Source: Himantopus leucocephalus
Lineage: Eukaryota > Chordata > Aves > Charadriiformes > Recurvirostridae
Length of the DNA stretch: 64,000 nucleotides
Assembly: GCA_003993805.1 (NCBI GenBank)
Contig: RSEF01000001.1
Location: 68,354,124-68,418,123 of the forward strand
Reading direction: 5' to 3'
Under the pieces are notes generated by a model. It was not told the origin of the DNA, ran no database searches, and saw nothing but the letters and a program-made list of their open reading frames with translations. Shown piece after piece: positions 33,201-45,200 of the stretch; within the stretch, counting starts at the first letter, position 1; each line of letters opens with the position of its first letter. A program made the translations under genes and the position numbers.

Positions 33201-36200
33201 CAGGAACTCTGAACACTCAATACACTCACCTTATAGTCCCATATCGCTGTGCCACCATATGCAGATATCAAGAGCAGCACTGTTATGGCTATCTGAACTT
33301 CAGTTACATCAACTCTACGAAGGAAGAAAAAAAAAGGGAGATTTAGTTAAGGAAAAGGTCTTTTTGCTGTAAGCGTAAGGCAGCGGAGGGGAGACCAGTG
33401 ACTTTAAATTATCTCCTTCAGATTACATCAATGTATATAGAATATGATTTTCCTTGACTGAGAATGGGACTCTATATGAAGGCACACATCTTTGGCTAAG
33501 ATTTAAAATTAAATCTATACTCCTTATCTAGAGCAAGCTACATATAATTTTAATAGAGGGAAAATCTTTAATAAATACATTGTTAACTATTTGAGAATTT
33601 TGTGTAAATTTACAGACTTGTTGATGTGTAAGTATCAAATCAAATTTTAAGGCAAGCTCGCAGTAATTGTTTGCAATCAAACATTTCCATGAAAAGCATA
33701 TCATATAGAAGTATGGACCACACAGAGCAGGCTGGGACAGACAAGATATCTTTGAGCCATCATATTATGAAAATTTGACAGCTACAGCCTGCAAAACATA
33801 AGGGCAGTATTTTGAGGACTGAGTCAGTGGATAGCAAAGCATCTGTCTTCTTTCAGAGGACATATAATTGCTATCTTGCTTTTTTCCATAAAAACATTTT
33901 TAAAATAGGGTGCCTTGTATGCCCTCTAGACTCTGTATTCCACCTTTTTTGTTCTCAGACACGATAGCCAACCCTACTGTATTTGACTGATGAAATATTC
34001 TGAGAAAACCTGAATATATAAAGAAAGTTAAGCAGAGGCACAAGAAAAAAAAAAAAGATACTTTCAATAAAGCTTTAAAATTAAAAAAAAAAATAAAACG
34101 TGCACATCTAAGGTTCCTTTTATGCTACCAAAGGTTTTGAGACAGGTACCTGATCTTTGTACTGAAGTTACCAGCAAACAGTGACAATGGGTGTTTAAAA
34201 TGTAACATTTCTTTAAGCAGTTAGAATAAATTTGCTGTTTTAAGGTATTATGACCAAAGTCAACACGTACACAGCTTGCTTAGCACGTGAACTTTACACA
34301 GGAAACCGTGTTTTTAAAGGGAGATAGGAATCGGCTCTTGGCTAATGGAAAACATTTATCTGATCTTGATAATCACAGTAACAATAAACTCTCTTCTTTC
34401 ATCGGAAAGACAGTGATAAAACATGATAAGTTTCATCGCAAGCTTCAGGCTCTTAGTCTTAGAAGAGCCAAAGTTTAAGCTGCAACTCGATGATGAGCTG
34501 AGGTGCTCATCACTGCTCAAAGCCGTTGGAATGGGTCATCCTCTCCGTGCTACACCGCTGCGCTCCCTGAGCGGTACCAGCTGTGGTGCTCAGCGGACTG
34601 CGAGGTGAGCGAGTCCCATGTGCTAGCCCAGGGCAGGCTTTGATCTTCTGCCCATTTCATGAACTGGCCTGACGTCAAGTGACAGAGTCTGTGAAGGGGG
34701 GAAATGGGACAGCGCTGCTGGGAGGGGGCTTTTTTCCTCTGTACCAGGGACGAAGTGTTACACCTGCCCAGCCACTGCGGTAGCGGCACGCTGAACTCGC
34801 CGCTTATGTCATGCAAAAGCATCCATATGCAAGCGCAAGCGTTCAGAGTTTGCACTCTGTACTATTAAAACCTGTATTGCTAAGCTGTGCTGCATTTGCT
34901 GTTGCTGGTGGCGAGAGGAGGCTCGAACTTGAGTCATTTTATGTGCCAACGTTTAATACTTAATTTTGCAGAGGCCCAGGCTGTTGGTTGCAACACAGCC
35001 CAAATCAGAATCTGAAGATTTTAACCAGACCCCGTGCAGTATTCTACATAACCTGACAGCGGCACAGTACCCAGCGGCTCTGATCCTTCCTGGCCATCAG
35101 CACTAGGACTCTCTCATCTGTCATTCGACTTCTAAAATCAAGTGCTGCTAATTCAGGAACAGCATCAGTGAAAGCTTCTGTCCATGTTACTATGTATTAT
35201 CATATTTAGAGCAATATACTAATGCCTTCAGTTAGACTCTGACCTCTATGCTTAAGAGAAATAAAATTGTGAGCCTCAAGAAGAAATTCTGACCTGTTTT
35301 CACTAAACAGAAATAAGTTATCTTGGAGAAAAGTTGTGTCTATTTAACTTCAAAGAGTAAGCACAGAACGCCAGGCCATCCTGAACTGCTTGTACTATGC
35401 ACTATCACTATATTGATGTAGAAGCCATTAAGTTTTTAACGAAGAACTTTTTATGTGGTATAGGAGTCTCAGTGCCTTCCTGATGTAGGGAAATCATTCT
35501 CACGTGTTATGCAGGAATGAAAGGCACAGGAAGCAATCATACGCAAAATGCCAGAGCTCATGGCATAGTCCGTCTCCCTCCAGTGCAGTCCACTGTCGTG
35601 TACGGAAATTATCTTATTTCAGCCATCACTCTAAAGCACCTATTTTTGTTTACAGCACAAGATGTCCTTTAAAAAAGAGGAGGATGGGTAGGCAGGTAGA
35701 AGAGCTACAGTTTGTGTGGTAAGATGCATTATCAGCAAATAAAAAAGAGCTCTTGGCATTACCACAGAGACCACTTTCTTTTGATACAGACATCGAACAG
35801 TATGCAAGGACAGCTGATCACCGGCCTGCGCGCCCAGCGATGCTCAGATTTGCTAAAGTGCTTCTTGCAGGTCAGAGCTAAGTAGGAGCATAAACAGGTG
35901 ACTTAGCAAGTGACTAGGATTAGCAGGATGGCCTTCATCTACCATATATTTCCAATTTTGCTGCTACAGATGTCTATGATCTTTTCCTCTTTTCAGAAAT
36001 TACTATAGTGCAGTTCATTGTTTAAAAACAGCAAAGGGCCACCACAGCTGCAGGAGGGTGCAGCAATCCCCACACTACTAGGAGTTAAATTGAAATTGTT
36101 ATCTTCTTCATGAATGTCATGACTCCTCCTACACTGCAGTGAGAACAGATGAAATTTCTACCAAGTCATGAACAGCATCACAGCAATCTCTAGAACTCTG

Positions 36201-39200
36201 ACCTAACACAAAACCTAAAGGACATCAAAGCCAGTATGAGCCAGATTAAAAGCAAAGCCCCCAGAATAAACCTGGGGTAATTCTTCAAGCTCTGTGGAAC
36301 TCCTTGCCAAAGGGTGCAATGGTTGCAGAGGGCTTTTTCAAAGGAAGACTGAAGATGTCTCTGGAAGGGAAAGCCATTAGCAGGGGAATTTCTCTAAAAA
36401 TGTATGAGGTTCAGAGACCCCTGGGCTGACGCTGTTCTGTGGCTGGGAGGTTACAAAGGGACGTACCGTGGCACTGTAGTTGCTTGCTCTGTCCCTACTC
36501 CTACGCAGAACACTTGTTGACACTGCAGGCAAGAGCCCTCCAGCCTGAGCCTGCATGGTGCTTGTATGGGTTCCAAGAACAAATCCACAGATAAAAAAAA
36601 ACAAAATGCATGCAAACAAAGCATACACAGCTAAAATCAGCTGCTAAAAGAGTAAGTCCTCTACTGGCATTATGCAGAGTTTTAAAGTTCTTGCCAAGTA
36701 AAACACAAGCCTGCTAGGGTAAAGGGAGATGAGGAAGAAGGTGAGAGGAAGAGAGCAGGGAAAAAAATCAAGAAAAAATGGAAATCAAGTAGCTAGCATT
36801 AAGCCACATGTACTTCTAAAGATACCTACTTACTTTCCAAACCTTAGTATGCCTGATACATATGTCTGCCAGTGAGCAGAATAGAACATGAACAGTCCCA
36901 CAAAACAACAGAAAAACAACCAGTCAGGATTTGTTCCTAGTCGGATTGCTATGCAGGATCCAAGGACAACAAAAACTGAAAAGCAGAAATGAACATGTTA
37001 GTCATATACCCTCTTTGCTTGCAGTTAAGAGAAATAAAAGAAATAATCACAAGGCATTTAACATTACTATAACAAAGTAATGATATGACTAACGATATGA
37101 CTATTGGGTAGCTAAGCTCAGGGACAGTCTGGCAGGAGAGACAGAAACGTTGGACTCCTTTTCTTCCAAGCGAGGGCCCCGCCTCCAAGCCTACAGTGGT
37201 CCTTCTCCCTTCTTCTGGCCTTGTCATCTCATGTTCGTTGTATCACTGACAGCTCCAGTTGAAGAGCCCGGCTCAGAGAGACTGGTAGTTGCACTCCTCT
37301 GGGAAGTGAGGCATAAAGAACCAGCTGACTCCCAGGGCAAATGTTTCAGCCATTAACCTTTTATGGAAGTACAGGCATTGCCACCAACCACAGCTAGGTT
37401 ACGGAAAGTAAAACTGAGCAAGGCTTACTTTTTAAGGACTCCAAATAAACTGGTTTTTAAACTCATTCTTCTAAGGAATAGAATTATCCTTCTCTTAAGT
37501 GCCAGGCTGGATGGCCTACTAACAAACTCATATTTTGGCACCTCACTCCTAAAGTGTAATCCTTTGTTTCACATGCCAGCATCAGTCTTTTAGGTCCTTA
37601 TAATCCTTTATTAGGCATCACCTGTACCCTTCTGGAAAGCCCCAGCTATGTATAGTAAAGAATCTCTAAGCACGCTCTTACAGAATTCTTTGTTCACCAT
37701 CTAGCTCATTCAAAGAATGCTGTACGTGAAGACGCACAGTAAGTAAGAGCAGAACGCATGTCACCCAACATCTGCCAAAGGTCCTTCTGAAATATCCTCC
37801 CTCATACTGGTCAGGGACGCAAAGGTCAGGGGCAGCCTTGGCTGCAGTGACCAGGAGATGGTGAAGTTATCCTAAAAGGAGGGAACATGCTGACCCTGCT
37901 CTGAGCAGGTAGTTGGATTAGATGCTCTCCAGAGGTCCTTTCCAACTTCAACAAATCTGTAATTAATCAGCTCTTCTTGAAAACAGGTAACTTTACAAAC
38001 TAGGATGGGTAACAGTAGGTTAAGGCTACCTGTGGAAATAGAGTCGCAACCATGATCAAAGAGTTCTCCTAGAGGAGAACTACTGTTTGTTCTTCTGGCT
38101 TGCTTCCCATCAATGGCATCCAGAGACTGGTAGATAAAAAGTCCTAATGCACCCAGGATGTATGCCCAAAAAGGTGCCTGAAAGAGATTCACATAAAAGG
38201 TCACTAGGCAGTTCCCAATTTCTTAGCTGATAATCTATTTCATTAAAGGTAAAATATTGTCCAGCACAGAACTATACCACATTGTGCTATTTTTTACTTA
38301 GTTAATGGACAAACCAAATTCCTTGCGCTAGTCTCTACATGAATTGTAGTGACTACTATAATGAACTACTCCAGATACACCAGTGAAACACAGGTCCTTC
38401 TAGTTATTTAAAAAAAAAACCAACAAAAAAACTTTAGCCTCTTCTGCATCAACTAACTTTTCTTCCGCCACCTTAAAACCACAGTATTTCTGTAACTATT
38501 TGTATCCTTTGTGCTGCAAAATTTTATGAAAATAAAATTAATCTTTTTTAAAGAAAGTAGTAGCAAGACACTAAAGTTCTCAGCAGTCTGTGGTAGAGGC
38601 TTAGATGATTGCCCAGATTTACAACATATAGATATAAAATCCCATTACATTTCCCTAAATAAAGACTTCAGCTTTTAGAGAAAGAGACTTTTTCTAGCAT
38701 ACAAAATTTGACTGTGTAGGCACTTTGGTCAAGGGTTTGAAGAAATTAAGTCATTCAATAAATATGAAGGAGCAACTATCTGCTTAATATAGCCTATCAG
38801 ATTTTCAAAACAAGCTGTGAATCAGTTACATTTACACTAGTCTTAGATTCAAAGGCACTGTCCTACAGTAGTACCTTTGAAAAGCATTATTTTCATACGC
38901 ACAGTCTTTCTTTGTCTAGGAATTAGTTTTTACTAAAAATTCTTTATAACACCTTTTGTACTAAGTACAGGTAACATTTTTGCTTCAAGTAGTTTCCAGC
39001 AGTATCCTTAACATTTAGAAGCACTGTTCATGAAAAGAGAGTCAAAAAAGTTGGGTGTAAATGATGGAAATGTAACTTGCAGGTTAAACAAGCGAACAAC
39101 CACAGGCAGTCACAGAGCTGAATCCTTTCCCACTCCCAGGTAGAGGACAGCTGCTGTGGCTCTACACCTCTGCAATTCCTCTCCTGCAGCACAAACAGAC

Positions 39201-42200
39201 CAACTTGATTACATGTATTTCCTAAGTCCAGTAAAGGCTATTAAGCAGATTTAGACAACAGATCAAATCTCAGTGAGCTGAGATTTGTCCACACTTACAT
39301 AAACCCAGCGCCACTGCTGGGGAAAAAAGAAAAATGACCGTTGCCGATCCGTTCATAGGCAGGGACAGGAGAAGGCAGCAGTGAGAATGCAGATGAGGTG
39401 AGCTGCTCCTCCAAACATTCCCTTTGCTCATCATCATTACACTCACTGACTTAAGAAAAAAGTTATGCCTCCAGTTAGACTGATCATAAAACACATCCTT
39501 CCCAAGAACCAGCGTGCTTAAGGGAGGTTCAGTTCTGGACAGCTTTTTTGCTGTTATTTAAGACTTCCTCGTGGCTGATACACTATGTTATCGCTTAGTT
39601 CTGTGTTTTTAATATGGAAACAATATTGTCAGCAAATTTATGATTTTCCTGCTACCCAGTATTTGGATAATTTCATTAATAAAACATTCCACCACTGAAA
39701 GTCAAATGGTTGGCTGCTTCGCCCAGCTTTGAAGCAAAAGACAGTCAAAGACTTAGGGACTCCAGCTATAGGCGAGAACCCTGGATTTGTACGTACCTAG
39801 AAATCCAGAAAACTTAGAAAATTCTTCAAAATTAGCAAGGTAGTCTTTCCCTTTAATTCAAGGAAACTAAGAAAAATTGTAATCACAGATCATGTTGGAA
39901 GCCTTGAGCAGGTAAAGGAGGACAAGGAATGAGATATTCTCATTGCAACGGACATTTAACATACTGCTATCTTGTAATGCCCCCAAAGATCACACTATAG
40001 AAATACAGGTCGAGTGACAGCAATACAGTTTGATGTTTACCAATGGAACCAGTGGAGTTATTTAGGTTTCTTTTCCCTTGTTAGTCCAGTTAAACAAAGG
40101 AATTTTGTGTTGGAGAAGGGGGTTAAACCAGGGAGTGAGTTCTTAATCATCTTTTGAAAAAGTTTATCTCCTCTGACGAAGGGGGAAAGACAGAGCCTGT
40201 GGACAACAGGAGGAGCCTACTGCTACCCTAGGTTCGCAGATCACCAAGAGCCACCTGAAGGAACAGAGAGCTCAAGGGCCTCTCCTGGCGCAAGCTCACT
40301 TGGTCAGATGTTCTGCAGGGAAGCAGCGGCTACCTCTTGGCCCCACTTCTCGCTCTCCATTTTTCCAAAACAGAGGGCTGTCAGCCATTGCTCAGGTACT
40401 TCAGGACATAGAAGCACAGTTAGGACCCTGTTGAAGCTGAGGTCGTTTTACTTGTGATATAATCCACATACGAAAGGTACCACAGTACCTATACTGGCTT
40501 TTTCAGAACAACTTTGTTATATGCAGAATAACAGATACTCTCAAACAAGGCAACTCCTGACACAGGCCTATGAATGAAGCATTACGAGCAGAAAGGCGAG
40601 GAGAAACCACTGGTTTCACTGTAGTCCTTTATAGTAGTAGTTTAAAGACATTTCCAATTTTATCACCGATATTGCTGTCAAGTGCCACAAAGGTAATCTG
40701 CAATGTTTAACGAGGCGTCCTTACTGTGACATACCTCTACCAGTTACAAAAAGATAGCTTGACATCTACTGAAACTTGTCACGCTAATCCCTGGATTTTG
40801 GCAGGTGAACCAGGCCACACCTGGCAATTCTGTCCAGAACACCACTGGTTTTTTGGCTGCATTAGGCTCCCCTCCTTTTGCAACCATCTACCTATAACTG
40901 AAATAGATTTTAGTTTCCTTGCAAATCATCAGGTTCTCCGTATCACAGACAAAAGTATCCAGGGCTAAATATGCTGTCCAAATTCCTTACCCACTCTGCA
41001 TTCACCCCCTGCAGTGTGGGGCACATCACCATTTAAGTCAAATGCCAGAGCGTGGGCAGTTTCTTATTTAACTGGATCATTTCCATCAGTCAGAACCAGA
41101 AACCTGTTATGGCACATTTTTTTATCCTTAGCCGTAATGCTGTACGCTTGGTATTATTCACAGCCTTTTGAAATGCAAGCTCCGTGAAACGCAGCCTCAA
41201 TTCTAACCAAAGCAGAAAGCTTGCGTGCTGGTTACTGCAGTCAGTTTGTGAAAGTTTCCATAACCCCCAGAACACAATGCAAGAATTCTTGTCCAAGGTA
41301 ACGCCATCTACATTTACCTTACCTCAAAACAAGTGTAACACATTAAACGTAAAAATAAGCAAATAAACCAGATTCAACTCAAACTTCTCTTATTAGGTCT
41401 TTTTGACAAAGCAGTGGCTTTTGTCCAGTTGCAAGTTATAGTACAGGTATAATCATTAAGACCGCTTATCCATGTCTGTTTGCATTAGCTCCTGCTGAGA
41501 CAAATCAAAGTAACAGTCCCCCCAGATTCCAAAATTAAAACACTCTGCTCTTTGACGATCTGGAAAAAGGGAAGGAGTTTTCATTCTCTTCCCAGTAAAG
41601 ATCATCTGTATCAATTAACACCTGTAGCGGATGCATCTGTATCCCCGCAGTTGCGGTGAAGGAAGAAGATCCTAGTAAGAACAGGGGAACAGGTGTCAGA
41701 GAGAGCTTAGAAACACAATCTGGAGCATTTCATCCCTAGGCTGTCAGTTCAAATTTAAGCCAAAGTGGTAATAACCAAAGGTCCCTTGTGATCAACTATG
41801 CATTTAGCAGATTAAGTGAATGCTCTGATATTTAATCGGTAAAATACAGTCTTAAATCACTGAAGGTGAACAGAGGTTTCTGAATTTCCTAAGAACCACA
41901 GATTCTCTCCGCTATCTGCTCTCTCAATACAGCTACAGCTGCCATCTCCTCCGCCTTCTCACATGCCTGTCTCTCCATCCAGGGATGTCCCCTGCCGGCT
42001 TCCCACGCTGGACCCAAGTAGTTTGCAAATTAGAGAAGTGGGAGCATTTGAGAATGCTGACATGGCTGACAGACTCAGCAGAAAGGTCAGGAGGCTCCCA
42101 ATAATCATCAGCTTTTCACTGATGAGGTGTTTATTATCTCTGCCCAAAGTTATATCCTGTCCAAGCAAATGTATTCTTTGGCCAGAGCTAGATGGTATTC

Positions 42201-45200
42201 TCATGAAACTAGAAGAGAACACAAACCTGGGCGGGGGGGGGGGGGGGANGGGGGGAAGAAGGCTTCTCTGCTTCAATTAGAAAGGATGTCTGAAAGATGA
42301 TGCAGCCGTAGAATCTTGTCACACACAGATTTGGTACAGCTAGGTCTGGTCATCTACTGAACCAGAGGGTGTCAAAACAAAACAATGCGCGTATAGCGTT
42401 TAACAGGTATGTGTGGCATGCCTCTCCTTCAGGAAAAAGTGTAGGTTGAACAGCAGTCCTCATTCTTCTGCTCCTGTGATTCCACACCACAGAAGAGCAT
42501 GGACAGCTGCAGAAGACTAGATGTGGCAAGAAGATCCTTTACCACTTATTTCAAGCAAAGCCTTCAAGCCCAGAGAGTTCAACAGCCCAAGCTTATGCAA
42601 CATTTAAAGTTTCAGCCCCTCCTTAATTTCTCATCATATTTTGTCATAATCTCGATTCCTCAATCCAACACCACAGCAACTAATTTCGCCCTATTTTACA
42701 CAGCCCCTCTCTGGAACAGAGCCAGAATAGAGACATTTTTACTGGACTTCCTCCCTCTTCCCCCCAAATATGGATCATTTCTCTCACTTTTGTTTTGGAC
42801 AAAGCACTTTGTACAATTGTACTAACAGCAGGAGAAGGGAAGGGGCTGTTTAAACTTGTATTACAGCAGAGCGAAAGGGCAGGGAGGGAAAAAAAAAATA
42901 ATAATCATACTACAGCCCAAGTGCATCTCATGCACACCAGGGACTCCCTGCATTCCTTTAGCATCCTCCTCTCCCCAACAAGCTCCCTCTGAAAGAGCTC
43001 CCATCCTCCTGTGCTGGGGCTCCTGAACCTCTGCTGTCTTCCTTTATGCCAAATACCTCTTTCTCCCATTCACTACTGAGTGCTCCATTCGTCGCTGGAG
43101 GGTACAGACTGAATTCCCCACCCCACTCAGTGCTTCACACCTCTCCTTTATCAGGTCAGGGGCTTAATGCTTCTTCCTTCACACCCCCAGTTATTACCAG
43201 CTGTTCCAGTTTGCCCTCTTGTCTACTTCTTTATTCTCTCTCCCACAAAGCTCACTTGTGCCCTTCCTATTTACACAATTCCATGCCTGTCAATATCTTC
43301 CCATCATTTCTCCCTCTGACAGGAAAAAACTCAAGACAATGCCTCTTTCAGTTTAAAAGACGGGGTTTAGGGGGTTTGTTTGTTGGGCTTTTTTGTGAGT
43401 TTTTTGTTGTTGTTGTTTTTAAAGGGAATTTTAAAACAAGAAATTGAGAGAAGCAGAGACAGGACCTCATCAATGTTCCTGTCCCTCCAAGCAGTTAATA
43501 GTAGAGCTAGCTGGAGCCACCTAGACCCTCCCCTGCTTTTTGGTCTCCCTAGACGCAGGGCTTTCTAAATAGCATGTTTCAGCAAGGTATAGCACCCTTT
43601 TATAAACGCACTACACCATCTTTTAAGCAATTTTACAGAGCTGGTGATCACAAGCCTCCCTTCCCTCCCTAGCTCTGCTCTCTGCATGAGAACCCTTGAG
43701 CACTTGCCCCCTTTCGCCATCACTGCCCAAACTGCAAATCCGTGATCCATGCTTTTCTCTTCCTGTATTCCTCTATTACCAGTAACCTGCAGGAAATTAT
43801 AGACAACAGAAACAAAGGCCTTAAAAAAAAAAAAAAAAAAAAAANATTATAGACAACAGAAACAAAGGCCTTAAAAAAAAAAAAAACAAAAAAACAAAAA
43901 CACAAAACCCCAAATAAATGAGACATGATGGAACCCAGGAAGCCGTGAGCATGCAGGACAAGTCTTTACGACTGGATGAAATCTACTCTAATCAGTTTGG
44001 GGGACTCTTCGCTTACATCCTGCTATAATTATTACAAGATTTTTTTCTTTTAAATAGATATACATTCTATACAAAGAAAAAATTACTGTTAGCATGAACT
44101 TCCGTCCTAAAATTCTAGCTTCCCATGGTATTTTAGAGAGACCTGTGGCTGACCTCGAAGGATTATGGAAGCTAGGCCCCTCCGTGAGCGATCATGAAAG
44201 CAGTAGGATCAGAGTTTCCTTTCTCCTTTTTAATAAGAGAGAGAATTATGTTTAGCCAGTCTTCCTAGTGTTGATGCACGGAAAAAGTTAACATGCCATT
44301 TTTCCTCAGAGTGGGAAAGGGTAACAAGAGATTAATGTACAAAACCTAATGAAGTAACTGCAGCTACTTCAGAGCAGTCAGCTTGCAGTAGAGCAAACCA
44401 GTTCACTGCCAAATGTCGGGGACAAAATGGAAATCCTCACCTAAGTAGTACTCCTTTTACAGGCTAATGCAGCAAATACACACTGTTCATACTTAAAGTC
44501 AGCAAAACTTTTCATTCCTAAACATTTTATAATTAGTGCCAAAAAACCCAACCAGCCAACCAACCAAAAAAAAAAAAAAAAAAANAAAAAAAAAAAAAAA
44601 TGGATAAACAACCCCAGCCTGCAGTCACAACAAAGAAGATATTTTAACTATCCACGGAAGACAAAATGTGCAGATAGTGTCGTCCCCGCCACCACACCTG
44701 GTGTAGCGGTCCCATATATTATTTCTATAAATTACTGTCCCAAGTTACACAGAGTAGGAAACTGGACAAACACTACAAAAATCTACACACATGGATTTTA
44801 GTTAGAACAGCGTTTGAAGGGTGCAGTCTGCTAATGGCTTAGCTACAAATAAGAAGGCTTATTTGAAACAGGCATTTACAGGAGACAGTGATACAACCTG
44901 TGTTCCTACTAGACAAGAAGACATTACTGAAGCAGACAATATTTTATAAAGCCAAAACATATTGTGCTAGTCAGTAACAAACTGGCTTTTAGTGGCTATT
45001 GATGCTGATGAAGATAAAAAAATACCGTATAAGGAAATAAAAGCTACACAGTAAGAGAACAAGGGAGCATTGTATGGTTTTAGACATTAATTGCATTGTG
45101 TGTGGGGAGAAAAAGTATTATTAAATTGTGGAATTCACTGCAATAGGACATAATGGAAGCTGGAAGTACAAGCAGGTTCAAAACAAATAATTCAAAAGGC

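Noticed and set aside
42480..43840. Possible processed retrogene ending in a poly-A run
   Set aside because: The frames match no protein I know, and the poly-A run is tied to an assembly artefact. No target duplication seen.
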